From positions 50,805-114,804 of the forward strand of contig UBUL01000014.1 in the NCBI GenBank assembly GCA_900468625.1: 64,000 bases of DNA, read 5' to 3'. The DNA is from Hyphomicrobiales bacterium. GTDB lineage: Bacteria; Pseudomonadota; Alphaproteobacteria; Rhizobiales; Rhizobiaceae. Positions 8,379-17,890 of the stretch are shown here, piece by piece. The notes under the pieces are model-generated. The model was not told the DNA's origin and did not search any database. It saw only the letters and a program-made list of their open reading frames with translations. The position numbers and the translations under genes are program-made. Within the stretch, counting starts at the first letter, position 1, and the number at the start of each line of letters is the position of its first letter.

Positions 8379-10739
8379 ATGCCCGAAGCGGACGATGGGG
8401 AAATCCGATCGCTGGTCACCTCCATGACCACGAATGAGAAAGTCGCTCTCGTCAGCGGCCAAGGCCTCTGGAGAACAGCCGCAATCGAAAGGCTGGGGAT
8501 CGACTCGATTCTGATGACGGATGGCACCTACGGTGTGCGCTACTCGACAACCCAGATAGATGCCGGCACCGGCGATGAAGAAAGCCTCGCCGCATTCCTC
8601 GACCTGATTAACCAACAGGCCGACGATAAAGGTGGCATGTTCGGCACAACGCGACCAGCCACCTGCTTTCCGAACGGCAATCTCGTCGGCTGTTCTTGGG
8701 ATGTGGACCTGCTGTATCGCATGGGCGAAGCGCTTGCTCTCGAATGCCGCAGCCTGGGAATCCATCTTCTGCTCGGACCGGGTATCAACACACGAAGGAC
8801 GCCGCTCGCCGGCCGCGCCTATGAATATTACTCGGAGGATCCCGTCATCAACGGCGATCTTGCCGCCGCTCTGATTTCCGGCCTGCAGGACAACGGTATC
8901 GGTGCCTCGCTGAAGCATTTTGCCTGCAACAACTCGGAAATCGATCGGACAACGACCAGTTCCGATGTGGATGAACGGGCTCTGCGGGAGATCTATCTCG
9001 CAGGCTTCGAGCGGGCGATCCGCAAGAGCCCGCCCTGGACCGTGATGAGCGCCTATAATCGGGTGAACGGCGTTCAAGCGGCGGAAAGCCGCTGGTTGCT
9101 GAAACACATCCTGAGGGATGAATGGGGATATGACGGGCTTGTCCTGTCTGACTGGCACGCCATCAAGGATCGGCCCTCATCGCTTAAAGCCGGTACGGAC
9201 CTCGACATGCCGGAAAGCAAACCTCGTAAGGCACGGCTTCTGTTGGCTATCGAAGATGGCAAGGTCGCCGACGACATACTCGATCGGGCTTGTGAGCGGG
9301 TTATCGGCCTCGTCCGCCGCTGTCATGTAGAGAGGCTGCCCGCAGTCCCTGTCGATCTGGACCGCCATCACGCCCTCGCCCAACAGATCGCAGCTGAGTC
9401 CATCGTGCTGCTGCGCAACGAACGGCAGACACTGCCGCTCGATGCGGCTGCTACCGGCGAGATACTCGTTGTCGGCGATGGCGCCTTGGTCCCGACGATC
9501 CAGGGATCGGGGTCAGCGACGACCAATCCTTATCGCGTCGACAGCCCCTTGGAGCGGATTGCAGCGCGTGCAGGAGAACATCTGAAGGTACGTCATGTGC
9601 CCTTCCCGACAGCGCAAGGCATTCCGACGGAGAGCGAAACGCAAACTGTTCTAGATGCTGCAACGACAGCGGACGCAGTCATCATCTTCACCGAGAACGA
9701 GAAGTCGCTTAACGGCGAAGGCAATGATCGCGACACCTTGAAACTGGCGGCCGGCCACGATCGACTGATCCGCTCGCTCACTGAGGCCGGCCGGAAAGTA
9801 ATCGTCGTTCTAACGACGCCGGATGCGGTCGAAATGCCGTGGCTGGGTGCCACGCAGGCCGTGCTGGCCTGCTTTTATCCCGGCCAGGGCGGCGGCGAAG
9901 CCATTGCCCGCGTTCTGTTCGGTGAACAGAACCCTTGCGGAAAACTGACGACGACGATGCCCATCCGCATCGAGGACATTCCCGGTTGGCACACCTATCC
10001 CGGTGAGAACGGCCGGCATGTCTACAGCGAAGGAATTTTCGTCGGCTATCGCTACTACGACCTCAAGGCGGTGACGCCCCTGTTCGCCTTCGGCCATGGC
10101 CTAAGTTACACTCGTTTTTCTTACGAGAGCATGGCACTCGACGGGCAGGAAATCGGCCCGTCGACGGGCTGCAGGGTGAGCGTCACCATCCGCAACATCG
10201 GCGAAGTGGCTGGCAACGAAGTCGTCCAACTCTACGTCCGTCCGTTAAAGCCCGGCCTGCGTCGGCCGATCCGGGAACTCAAGGCTTTTGCCAAGGTCGA
10301 GCTTCAACCGGGCGAAGCCAAGGCTGTGACCCTGACGCTTTCCGCGCGGGATTTCCAATATTTCGATACCGCGCACGGTGCGTGGGTGCTCGATGCAGAA
10401 GCTTTCATCATCGAGGCGGGGGCTTCCTCACGCGATATCCGCCTCGAAAGCCGACTCGCTTGCCGTTCCGAGCGCTTCCCTCCGGCAGCCCTTTCCACGA
10501 TTTCGCCGCCAGCGCTGGTTTTCGCGAATGAAGGGGCGATACCTGCGTTGACGGAATTGCTGGCGAGGAAGCTCCGCATCTCCGGCGAGGAAGCTATGGC
10601 CATCCTCGAAAAGCTCAAAGGCTCTTTCCTGGGCTTCTACGATACTTTGAGCTGGTATGTCGGTGACGCGATCAACGAAGCTGATATCACCACGCTTTTC
10701 GACACGCTGAATCAGAGAACAGAGAAGATGTCCGCTTGA
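8379..10739 (+). CDS. GH3 beta-glucosidase-type glycoside hydrolase
   Basis: A 786-residue protein with the GH3 architecture: N-terminal TIM-barrel domain, alpha/beta sandwich domain (from about residue 340) and a fibronectin-III-like domain (about residues 580-660). The nucleophile is Asp258 in VLSDWHA. KHFACNNSE carries the substrate-binding Lys-His pair. There is no signal peptide, so it is cytoplasmic. The last ~90 residues extend past the Fn3 domain (LTELLARKLRISGEEAMAILEKLKG) and look like a small helical module. Substrates are likely beta-glucosides, perhaps the plant glucoside whose aglycone is sensed by the MarR protein. Confidence 0.9.
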   Translation: MPEADDGEIRSLVTSMTTNEKVALVSGQGLWRTAAIERLGIDSILMTDGTYGVRYSTTQIDAGTGDEESLAAFLDLINQQADDKGGMFGTTRPATCFPNGNLVGCSWDVDLLYRMGEALALECRSLGIHLLLGPGINTRRTPLAGRAYEYYSEDPVINGDLAAALISGLQDNGIGASLKHFACNNSEIDRTTTSSDVDERALREIYLAGFERAIRKSPPWTVMSAYNRVNGVQAAESRWLLKHILRDEWGYDGLVLSDWHAIKDRPSSLKAGTDLDMPESKPRKARLLLAIEDGKVADDILDRACERVIGLVRRCHVERLPAVPVDLDRHHALAQQIAAESIVLLRNERQTLPLDAAATGEILVVGDGALVPTIQGSGSATTNPYRVDSPLERIAARAGEHLKVRHVPFPTAQGIPTESETQTVLDAATTADAVIIFTENEKSLNGEGNDRDTLKLAAGHDRLIRSLTEAGRKVIVVLTTPDAVEMPWLGATQAVLACFYPGQGGGEAIARVLFGEQNPCGKLTTTMPIRIEDIPGWHTYPGENGRHVYSEGIFVGYRYYDLKAVTPLFAFGHGLSYTRFSYESMALDGQEIGPSTGCRVSVTIRNIGEVAGNEVVQLYVRPLKPGLRRPIRELKAFAKVELQPGEAKAVTLTLSARDFQYFDTAHGAWVLDAEAFIIEAGASSRDIRLESRLACRSERFPPAALSTISPPALVFANEGAIPALTELLARKLRISGEEAMAILEKLKGSFLGFYDTLSWYVGDAINEADITTLFDTLNQRTEKMSA

Positions 10740-11348
10740 TGCAATCCTTCGGCTCCGATGATGCCATTGAACCTCCCCGACCGGCTTTCCTCACGGATGA
10801 TCCTGAGGAGATATTGCGTTTCGAGGCAGATGCATTTTGACGAAGGAACGGAGCGGCGCCTGTCACCCTTGTCGAAACTCGCGGCGGGGCAGTTCGAGTA
10901 AGGGGCGATTTCGGCCCAAAACCAAAAGCCACAACACAGCAGGTTAGCGGTCGGCAAGCGCCCACAACTAACCTTTGCAGCGCCTCCACTCTTTTAACGA
11001 TGACAACCTATAGCCAAAAAATGAGATCTGTATGATGTGAAAGGATTCGAACCAGCGGCGCCGCGCCAGCTTCTCTAAGCTCTTGATAAATCAAGGAGTG
11101 CAACCGGCAATTCGGTTCAAGGGGCTTAAACAGCTCGGCAGCGTAATCTTTACGATTCGCCTTGTTACGATATAACATTCTACTTCTGATTTCTGGACTG
11201 TGCGACGCTGCTGTGCGAACAGCCCGCTCGCATCAAATGCAGCTTAATGACGAGAACACCACAAGACCGGATCTGTTGAGACCCGCCAAGCTATCTGGCC
11301 ACCCTGAACCAGCGTTGGGTCAGTTCCAGTTTCATGAATAGGACTGAA
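10740..11348. other. non-coding region before the tyrosine recombinase
   Basis: No convincing gene is seen in these 609 bases. A stretch at 11041-11054 (AAGGATTCGAACCA) resembles the T-arm of a tRNA read on the minus strand, but no tRNA cloverleaf folds around it. CTTGATAAATCAAG at 11080-11093 is a short palindrome. The region would be the natural place for an attachment site or for the promoter of the recombinase gene, but neither is proved. Confidence 0.3.
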
Positions 11349-13676
11349 ATGCCTGAAAATGCTTCACCAGAGGGTTTCGAACGAAAGATACGAAGCTTCG
11401 CCGAAATTCGCCTCAGCCCCCTTCTCTCTCCCGACGACCTTGAGAGATTGACGGGGTACATGATCGACCTGATCCGTCATCGGGAGAGACCACCCGTCAG
11501 GATTGGGCGAACAGACTGGTCAGAGATCGCTTTTGCCTGCGGCCTTAAATCGGAACTGAATACGAAGCTGAAGCGGATTGCTCAGAACGGTTTCGATGCG
11601 ATCGTTCGATGGCTCGTGAACAACGAGCCGTCTTTTGCCGAAAGGCCGCTATCGCGCGCGCGGAAAGCGACCACGCTGCAGGTGGCGTCCTCGGGTTCGA
11701 AAGCTAGGACCGCCAAATTGGACGAAAAGCGAGGAGAGTCGAAACCTGCTGAAGCCTCGTCCGAAATCAACCAAGACTTCCCGGCCGCTCTTTTTGATCG
11801 CTATGAGGACCCAAAGTCATTTCAGGCCTCCCTGGAACTGCAGATGCGCCGGTTTGGCGAAAGCTATTATTACCTGCACCGCGCCATCAAGCGACCCGGC
11901 GACGTCTTCGATGACGCGACGATCTTGAGTTGGCTGAAAGGCACAAAGGTCCCTCGAAGCGTCGAGAGCATGGACGTCCTCGGCCGGATCGAGCATCGCT
12001 ACCAACTTCCCCAAGGCTACTTTAAGCGCAAGCTACCGCATCAGTCCCGCTCGACTTCTGGCCACGATCTTGGCGCGGATGTCTCGCCGGCAGAGCGACG
12101 GCGCCTGGCCTGGCACCTCCCGGATGATTTCAACAGCTTGCCGTTCACGAAGCGTGAGGAGATTCTCGAGTGGGTGCGCCGGATCATCATAACAGGCGCA
12201 ACTGACTACCGTCGTTTCCAGGCTGCCGCATCGAAGCAACGCTATGCCATCCGATTCCCGTCGATGACCTATGGCGGGCGGGTGATGCCGACTCTCGGCC
12301 GAGCCAATACCCCGGCCTTCGATCCGTCTATAGACATCGACGATCCGGACCTACTGTCCGGGGTCATCGACGCACCTCCCAGGCTTGCCATGGAAATGGC
12401 CAGTCTCATCACCTTCAAGACTACCACGTTGACGGCGATCGGCTTTCAGCGAAATGGCGTCTGGGGCGAGGAAACCGCTGCCCAGAAGCTCGAACATCTG
12501 GGCCTCATGTTTGGGGCGCTTGCAGCATCCCCAAGCGGCGAAGTTGCGGGCCGTGGCATACCGCTTGGGGCGCTGACATTCGGCCTTCTGATATTTCCGG
12601 GAATTTGGGACTGGTACCTGCAGTGGCGCGAACGGCGAAGGGGATTCTATACCGCATGGGAAGCCGACATGCTTAGCATCGCGCTTTCGTTGACCCGGGA
12701 AGAGACGGGCTGGCTTCGCCAGCATCCCGAGCTCATCGAACGTGTTGTTCCAGTCCAAGGTTTGGTGAGTGCCAGCGATATTGAATCCGCAAAGCGAGAT
12801 TGGCACGCGAGCCTCGATGCGTTTCACGCCCATGCGCGGAGCCGTATCAAGGAGATTCAGCGCGTGATGCGAGTCCATCGTGATCCCTTTGAACCGATCA
12901 TGTGCGTTCTTGAGGCGCCGAGCCCACTCGCCGAATATCGCAAGATAACTGATGAGATCCTTCTTCGGATGCCCGACAAAGATCGATATCCGCGAGCCGC
13001 TGCAGAGTCAGTCCGGTCGTTCCTGATGTTGCGACTCGGGCTGCATCTTGGGTTGCGGCAGAAAAACCTGCGACAACTATTGTTCTGCCCACGCGGGCAT
13101 CTTCCGACATCAGAGCGCAGGCTCGAGGAGATGAAGAGAGGCGAGATTCGGTGGAATGACCGCGACGGCGGCTGGGAGGTCCTTATCCCGTCAGTCGCCT
13201 TCAAGAACTCGAATTCGTCGTTTTTCGGCTCGAAACCGTTCCGGCTGATCCTGCCGGATCTCCTCGATCTTTATCATCACATCGGCGCTTACATCGACCG
13301 GCATAGAGGCATCCTTTTGAGGGATGCCAAGGATCCGGGAACATTCTTTATTAAGACGGTGAAGCAATCGAGCACGGAGGCCGAATACAACCAGACGACT
13401 TTCTATGAGGCTTGGCGGCTTATAGTCCAAAGATACGGCATCTTTAACCCATACACCGGTCGCGGCGCTATCAAGGGTCTCCTTCCGCACGGACCGCATA
13501 ACGTGCGAGACATCCTTGCTACTCATATCCTCAAGCTCACGGGCTCTTATGAGCAAGCGAGTTACGCGATCCAGGACACGCCTGACATGATCCAGCAGCA
13601 CTATGGCCGGTTTCTGCCACAGGATAAGGCAGCATTGGCGGCTCGAATTCTGAATCAAGTCTGGGAGGCTGCCTAG
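11349..13676 (+). CDS. large tyrosine recombinase/integrase-like protein
   Basis: About 775 residues. Start at 11349 is favoured by AGGA 5 bases before it; an ATG at 11334 adds 5 residues. Only the C-terminal ~220 residues resemble a tyrosine recombinase. The first catalytic Arg is in LGLRQKNLRQLLF (about R570), HxxR is in PHNVRDILATH (H717, R720), and the nucleophile is Tyr752 in QQHYGRF. The N-terminal 550 residues are not recognised and are much longer than in phage integrases. It sits at one border of the defence island with an opposite-strand partner, consistent with a mobilising recombinase. Confidence 0.7.
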   Translation: MPENASPEGFERKIRSFAEIRLSPLLSPDDLERLTGYMIDLIRHRERPPVRIGRTDWSEIAFACGLKSELNTKLKRIAQNGFDAIVRWLVNNEPSFAERPLSRARKATTLQVASSGSKARTAKLDEKRGESKPAEASSEINQDFPAALFDRYEDPKSFQASLELQMRRFGESYYYLHRAIKRPGDVFDDATILSWLKGTKVPRSVESMDVLGRIEHRYQLPQGYFKRKLPHQSRSTSGHDLGADVSPAERRRLAWHLPDDFNSLPFTKREEILEWVRRIIITGATDYRRFQAAASKQRYAIRFPSMTYGGRVMPTLGRANTPAFDPSIDIDDPDLLSGVIDAPPRLAMEMASLITFKTTTLTAIGFQRNGVWGEETAAQKLEHLGLMFGALAASPSGEVAGRGIPLGALTFGLLIFPGIWDWYLQWRERRRGFYTAWEADMLSIALSLTREETGWLRQHPELIERVVPVQGLVSASDIESAKRDWHASLDAFHAHARSRIKEIQRVMRVHRDPFEPIMCVLEAPSPLAEYRKITDEILLRMPDKDRYPRAAAESVRSFLMLRLGLHLGLRQKNLRQLLFCPRGHLPTSERRLEEMKRGEIRWNDRDGGWEVLIPSVAFKNSNSSFFGSKPFRLILPDLLDLYHHIGAYIDRHRGILLRDAKDPGTFFIKTVKQSSTEAEYNQTTFYEAWRLIVQRYGIFNPYTGRGAIKGLLPHGPHNVRDILATHILKLTGSYEQASYAIQDTPDMIQQHYGRFLPQDKAALAARILNQVWEAA

Positions 13677-13969
13677 CGGTCAATTCTCCGGCACGACTCT
13701 TCAAACTCCCTGGATGCCTTAAACCGGCTATCCCAGTTTCGAAAACTGCCTTGCGACCTCTTGGCTGTCGGTGAATGTGACATTCTCGGCATTCGGCTTT
13801 TGGGCTGAGCGTCAAGGATTGTGAGTTCCTAAGACCCCACAAGATAATCCTGCCGGAGCTGATCTCATGAGGATCTGCCCTGCTCCGTGCACTCCCGATC
13901 AACAACGACCTTACGAAGATGAGCAGAAATGTAGGAAAATTTATCGCCCGATACTTTCTCAGGAAGCGG

Positions 13970-15001
13970 TTAGCGACTCGGAATCGTTCTCGATCTTGCC
14001 GCCCTCTTCGGCTTGCTTGAGATGCCTGAGATCGGAGGAAATGCCTCGTAAAGAGCTGCCGACTGAATTGTTAGGGGCATATCGTGCAGCGCTAGTGCAT
14101 AGCTCTTGTCGAACTCCTCCCTAGCGATCGCATTGAATTGGGCAACATAGACACACTGATCGCTAATGCCGCCCAAAGCGCCCGGTTTGCGTACGACTTG
14201 GATAACGATTGGGAGTATCGCATCTATAGCGTCATCGCCGTTCAGGCGAGACGTGAAAGAGAATGCGACCCCAACTTGTTCACGAACTTGATGCTCGAGG
14301 ATGCGTTCGCCGATCTGCTTTGCCTCGACAGTGACGTATGCGCGGACTCTTTCTCCTTCTGGGGTTCGGAGTACAGCGATAAAAGTCGCGTCAATCTCGG
14401 GTTGAGTTTTCACGGACACTTGGAGATGAGCGAGAGTTTCGACCGTCAGGGCGTAGTCGACCGCGCGAGTCGACAAATGAGTTTCAATAAGGCGTTGCGA
14501 TACGGCGATTTGGATAAGCCAAGGTTCGTCCTGGCGGCCGAGCTTCCGTGCCTCCAATGGAATAGACAAGGATTCGAAGCGGATAACCGGCAATTCCGGC
14601 GTTGGGTCGAAGCGGTCGGGAAAAGGTACGGTATCGGTGCCTGAAAACTCAACGAACTCAAAGACCTGTTCATTGCCGTATACCTGACGCGCGGTGATTC
14701 GCTGGTTTGCTAAGCGCTTCGGCCAGTTGCGATTGCAGGTTTTCTTCCGAATGAAATCTTTGAGGAAATTTGCCACATTGCCGGTGCTCAGCGACTTTTT
14801 CTCACTGCTATGGCGACTATTGCGCTCTCTAATGGCCGCTTCGAGCATAGAACGATCGACGACCAGACGTCGTTCTACGGGCCAAGTGTCGCCGCCGATC
14901 AGGCGATCGTAAACAATTTCGATAACTTCCGGCTTCTTCGATTGCGTGACTTGATCTTCGGTGTCGGCTTCGCCAATTTCTCTATCTGTGTCATCAGTCA
15001 T
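13970..15001 (-). CDS. putative PD-(D/E)XK restriction endonuclease subunit (343 aa)
   Basis: A 343-residue protein of no named family that I recognise. A PD-(D/E)XK-like core is visible: EIDATF (D204) on one strand, then VTVEAKQ (E226, K228) about 20 residues later. The neighbouring gene product (264 aa) has the same layout (EIDELY, then VPVQAKG), so the two may be related subunits of one heteromeric restriction enzyme. It is the last gene of a minus-strand unit Vsr, methyltransferase, 264-aa protein, 343-aa protein. Its 3' end is convergent with the recombinase gene. Confidence 0.55.
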   Translation of the reverse strand: MTDDTDREIGEADTEDQVTQSKKPEVIEIVYDRLIGGDTWPVERRLVVDRSMLEAAIRERNSRHSSEKKSLSTGNVANFLKDFIRKKTCNRNWPKRLANQRITARQVYGNEQVFEFVEFSGTDTVPFPDRFDPTPELPVIRFESLSIPLEARKLGRQDEPWLIQIAVSQRLIETHLSTRAVDYALTVETLAHLQVSVKTQPEIDATFIAVLRTPEGERVRAYVTVEAKQIGERILEHQVREQVGVAFSFTSRLNGDDAIDAILPIVIQVVRKPGALGGISDQCVYVAQFNAIAREEFDKSYALALHDMPLTIQSAALYEAFPPISGISSKPKRAARSRTIPSR

Positions 15002-15057
15002 CGAGCCGGTCCCTTTTCAAGGTATCTATGACTCGATTCGCCCTACGATTGTAAGCG

Positions 15058-15852
15058 TTAGTTGTAAGATTTTATCGCGTTGCGATCCAATTCTGTTGCC
15101 GGCATTAGTTTGTAATGACGCTCCTCCACCACCTTGACCTGCCCATCTTCCAGAGTCAGCTCGAACAGAGCGATAACACCCTCGGACATGAACTGGGCAG
15201 CGATGGGCCGGCATCTTAAGTCCGGAAATTTTTCGGCGGAGAATGCAAGATCTTGGCTCGTTTGCACTACCCCGATCTGATCTTTGCCGCCCTTTGCTTG
15301 GACGGGTATCACGTAGTGGCACCCATACTTGTCCAATCCGATATAAAGTTCGTCGATTTCGATCTGACCGACACCTTTCACGGTCGTCCGCAGATGATTT
15401 TGAAGGCTGTAGGTCGTTAAACCCAAGAAGGTATCGATCAGGCGATTGTACCTAACGATCGCGAGGAGGGCCTGCTCGTCGTCCAAAGCGTAACCCCGGA
15501 TCAATTCCGGAGTGGCGTCGGGGATGCCCGTGCTGACGAGGTATTCGCTCGGAACGATTCGGGTAATCTTCACGAGCCGGAAACGATATCGAGCTTTCCC
15601 GGCGCCCTCGATTATCCATTCGAGCCCTACAGGTTGGGTCGCGGCTATCTTTTCCGGTAGCGGTACGCGGAAGCGAAACGAATAAATTAGATCTCCGATA
15701 TTTTTCGGCAATGCAATTAGCAATTCTGCCGCAAAGGTCTCGATCTCCTCGCGAGCGAATTCGAATTCGGTCGTTCCCTGCGACCAGTGATCGAAGAATA
15801 CGCGCTCGATCAGCACCCTGTATCGATTTTGCGATGGATCCGGTCTAGCCAT
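15058..15852 (-). CDS. putative PD-(D/E)XK restriction endonuclease subunit (264 aa)
   Basis: A 264-residue protein whose start codon overlaps the methyltransferase stop by 8 bases, showing tight coupling. The likely nuclease core is QIEIDELYIGL (E165, D167), followed by YVIPVQAKGGKD (Q185, K187). This Q-x-K form of the E-x-K motif occurs in restriction enzymes. It resembles the core of the 343-aa neighbour. The coupling to a C5-cytosine methyltransferase makes a type II restriction enzyme role the simplest inference. The recognition site is unknown. Confidence 0.6.
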   Translation of the reverse strand: MARPDPSQNRYRVLIERVFFDHWSQGTTEFEFAREEIETFAAELLIALPKNIGDLIYSFRFRVPLPEKIAATQPVGLEWIIEGAGKARYRFRLVKITRIVPSEYLVSTGIPDATPELIRGYALDDEQALLAIVRYNRLIDTFLGLTTYSLQNHLRTTVKGVGQIEIDELYIGLDKYGCHYVIPVQAKGGKDQIGVVQTSQDLAFSAEKFPDLRCRPIAAQFMSEGVIALFELTLEDGQVKVVEERHYKLMPATELDRNAIKSYN

Positions 15853-17212
15853 TCAAGATGCGTAGTCGCGTTCGCGCTTCCTCGATCTCCGACTGTTTGC
15901 GCTTCTTGGCGCCGCTTTTCCTGTCGCGCTTGGAATTCGGCTTCGCTACACCGAAATGCTCGGCGGCTTCCGACAGCTCCATGTAAAGAAGTGTTTCGTC
16001 ACCGAGGGCAAGCGTTTGCAAAGGACGTTGCGCTTCGATGCCGAGTGCCTCCATAACCGTCGATGCGATAGCTCGCGCGAGCGGCGGCGGCACAGCATTG
16101 CCGATCTGCCGCGCTCCATGCCATTTCGTAGAGTGCAGGCGGAACCAATCCGGGAAGCCATGTAAACGAGCCATCTCACGGACTGTGATGCATCGATTGT
16201 GCGTGTAATGAATCGGTCGAGGGCTGGTGAAGGCACCGCGGGCACCGTCGGTACCCGCTCGCAAAGTGTTGGAAAGGCCGGTTGGAGAAAGCTTGTAGAA
16301 ACGGCTGATAGGTTCGACGCAACCGGGTTCTGTTTCAGAAAAACGCCGTCTAGAAATATCGGTGTGAATCGTGCGCGCGCTCGATGTCAGCACAGCCGGA
16401 TTCCACTCTCGAACGTATCCGAAATGCCATGAGTCGTTTGCTGTGCAGCGCATCTCCGCGGCATAGTCCGAGGGCTTTTTGAAAGAAGTCGTCTTCACGG
16501 CGTCAGTTTCAACGAGTGTTTCGAAGCGATCCGCGTCCGGAAGGTCGCCTATGGCCTGTTCGCAGGAAGGTCCAAGCGGTAAGCCCTGCATCTGGCGCTT
16601 GCCGTCCGCCGGGTTGGTCGTCGCCAGAGGATACTCGGGCACCTCATGTCCTATTTTCGCACCGAAGAGAATGAGACGCTGGCGATGCTGAGGGACGCCG
16701 TAATGTGCCGCGTCTAGCACACGCCAGGGCAGCCGGACTTGATAACCCCTCTCTGCGAAGGCTTCGACCAATTCGTCGAGAAAGGCGCGGTGTTTTCCGA
16801 CAGTCAAACCTTTGACATTTTCGAACACGAACGTGCGTGCATCGAGCTCGGAAACGATACGCACGAAATCCATGACAAGACTGTTGCGCGGGTCATCCAG
16901 AACGCGCTGGCCTATCATGGAAAAACCTTGGCAAGGCGGGCCACCGAACACGCAATCGATCACGTGTTCGCCTAGTCCGGCCATCTTCCGAATCTCGGCT
17001 CCCGAGAGGCCTGCTATCGATTTCGGAATTACCACAGTATTCGGAAAATTGAATTTGTGTGCTGCGCAGTGGATAGGATCGATCTCGACGGCGGCTACAA
17101 CTTCGAAACCGGCTTGTTCGAATCCAAGACTCATGCCGCCGGCGCCAGCGAATAAATCGATGGCCAAGGGCCGCGTTTCAGCACTTTCAGTGTGATTTTT
17201 TTGATTCGACAT
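15845..17212 (-). CDS. DNA cytosine-C5 methyltransferase
   Basis: A 455-residue enzyme with the conserved blocks of C5 methyltransferases. Motif I is DLFAGAGGMSLGF (residue 19 on), motif IV is GGPPCQGFS with catalytic Cys94, motif VI is FVFENVKG, motif VIII is QHRQRLILFGAK, and motif X is ARQIGNAVPPPLA. About 60 residues beyond motif X form a charged tail. It methylates cytosine in a specific site, protecting the host from the linked endonucleases. It lies 9 bases downstream of vsr and overlaps the 264-aa gene. Confidence 0.92.
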   Translation of the reverse strand: MSNQKNHTESAETRPLAIDLFAGAGGMSLGFEQAGFEVVAAVEIDPIHCAAHKFNFPNTVVIPKSIAGLSGAEIRKMAGLGEHVIDCVFGGPPCQGFSMIGQRVLDDPRNSLVMDFVRIVSELDARTFVFENVKGLTVGKHRAFLDELVEAFAERGYQVRLPWRVLDAAHYGVPQHRQRLILFGAKIGHEVPEYPLATTNPADGKRQMQGLPLGPSCEQAIGDLPDADRFETLVETDAVKTTSFKKPSDYAAEMRCTANDSWHFGYVREWNPAVLTSSARTIHTDISRRRFSETEPGCVEPISRFYKLSPTGLSNTLRAGTDGARGAFTSPRPIHYTHNRCITVREMARLHGFPDWFRLHSTKWHGARQIGNAVPPPLARAIASTVMEALGIEAQRPLQTLALGDETLLYMELSEAAEHFGVAKPNSKRDRKSGAKKRKQSEIEEARTRLRILNG

Positions 17213-17221
17213 ACTGCAAGT

Positions 17222-17665
17222 CTATTGATTCGTCCGGATGTTGTCGATCGAAATTTTTGACTCATTTAAAAAATCCGATAGGCGTGTCATAAGCGCATCG
17301 GCGTCCTTGAGCTCGCATTGCCAAACAATATGGCCTTTCCAACCCAAACTCTCGAGGTCTGCGATATTGCGCGTATCTCGCGCCTTGTTCGCCTCTATCT
17401 TAGGACCCCAGTATTCTTTCCTAGATTTAGAAGCTCTCCCCTTTGGGCAGTCGTGCCCGTGCCAAAAACACCCGTGCACGAAAATGACCTTCTCACGTCC
17501 TGGGAAAACGATATCCGGAGACCCCGGAAGATCCCGCCGATGAAGGCGAAAGCGGTAGCCGGCAGCAAACAGCGCTTTCCGAACGGCTTGTTCGGGTCCG
17601 GTATTCTTAGTTTTTACGGATTGCATGATCCGTCGGCGTTGCTCTGGTGTCCTCGTATCGACCAT
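17222..17665 (-). CDS. vsr: very short patch repair endonuclease (Vsr)
   Basis: A 147-residue protein with the Vsr pattern: N-terminal TPEQRRRIMQSVKTKNTGPE, then GSPDIVF with Asp51 (same position as in E. coli Vsr), and the zinc-binding HGCFWHGHDC segment. Vsr nicks T:G mismatches that arise when 5-methylcytosine deaminates, so its pairing with the C5 methyltransferase is expected. The ATG at 17665 (MVDTRTPEQ) matches the family start. A longer frame to 17842 adds a non-conserved 59-residue extension that I regard as untranslated. Confidence 0.9.
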   Translation of the reverse strand: MVDTRTPEQRRRIMQSVKTKNTGPEQAVRKALFAAGYRFRLHRRDLPGSPDIVFPGREKVIFVHGCFWHGHDCPKGRASKSRKEYWGPKIEANKARDTRNIADLESLGWKGHIVWQCELKDADALMTRLSDFLNESKISIDNIRTNQ

Positions 17666-17890
17666 TGCAAACATATAGGACGTTCCGTCAAAGACGTGTA
17701 GAGCCTGTTCAGTTTCACAACGCTTTGACCCAGATTTGCATTTGAGGCTGATCCGTTCTGTCGCGAAGATGCCATAGACGAACTTGCGATATCGGTATCC
17801 AAGCAGGGTCATGACGAAACGCATTGGGTGAAATCTCGACACAAACGAACAGCTTGGACGATCTCGCAGACGCGGTGCAACTGATCATAT

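Noticed and set aside
11035..11125. Possible tRNA on the minus strand (T-arm-like TGGTTCGAATCC)
   Set aside because: No acceptor stem, D-arm or anticodon arm can be paired around it; only the T-loop-like sequence is present.
17666..17842. N-terminal extension of Vsr
   Set aside because: The 59 extra residues are not conserved in the family, and the ATG at 17665 puts the catalytic Asp at the standard position 51.
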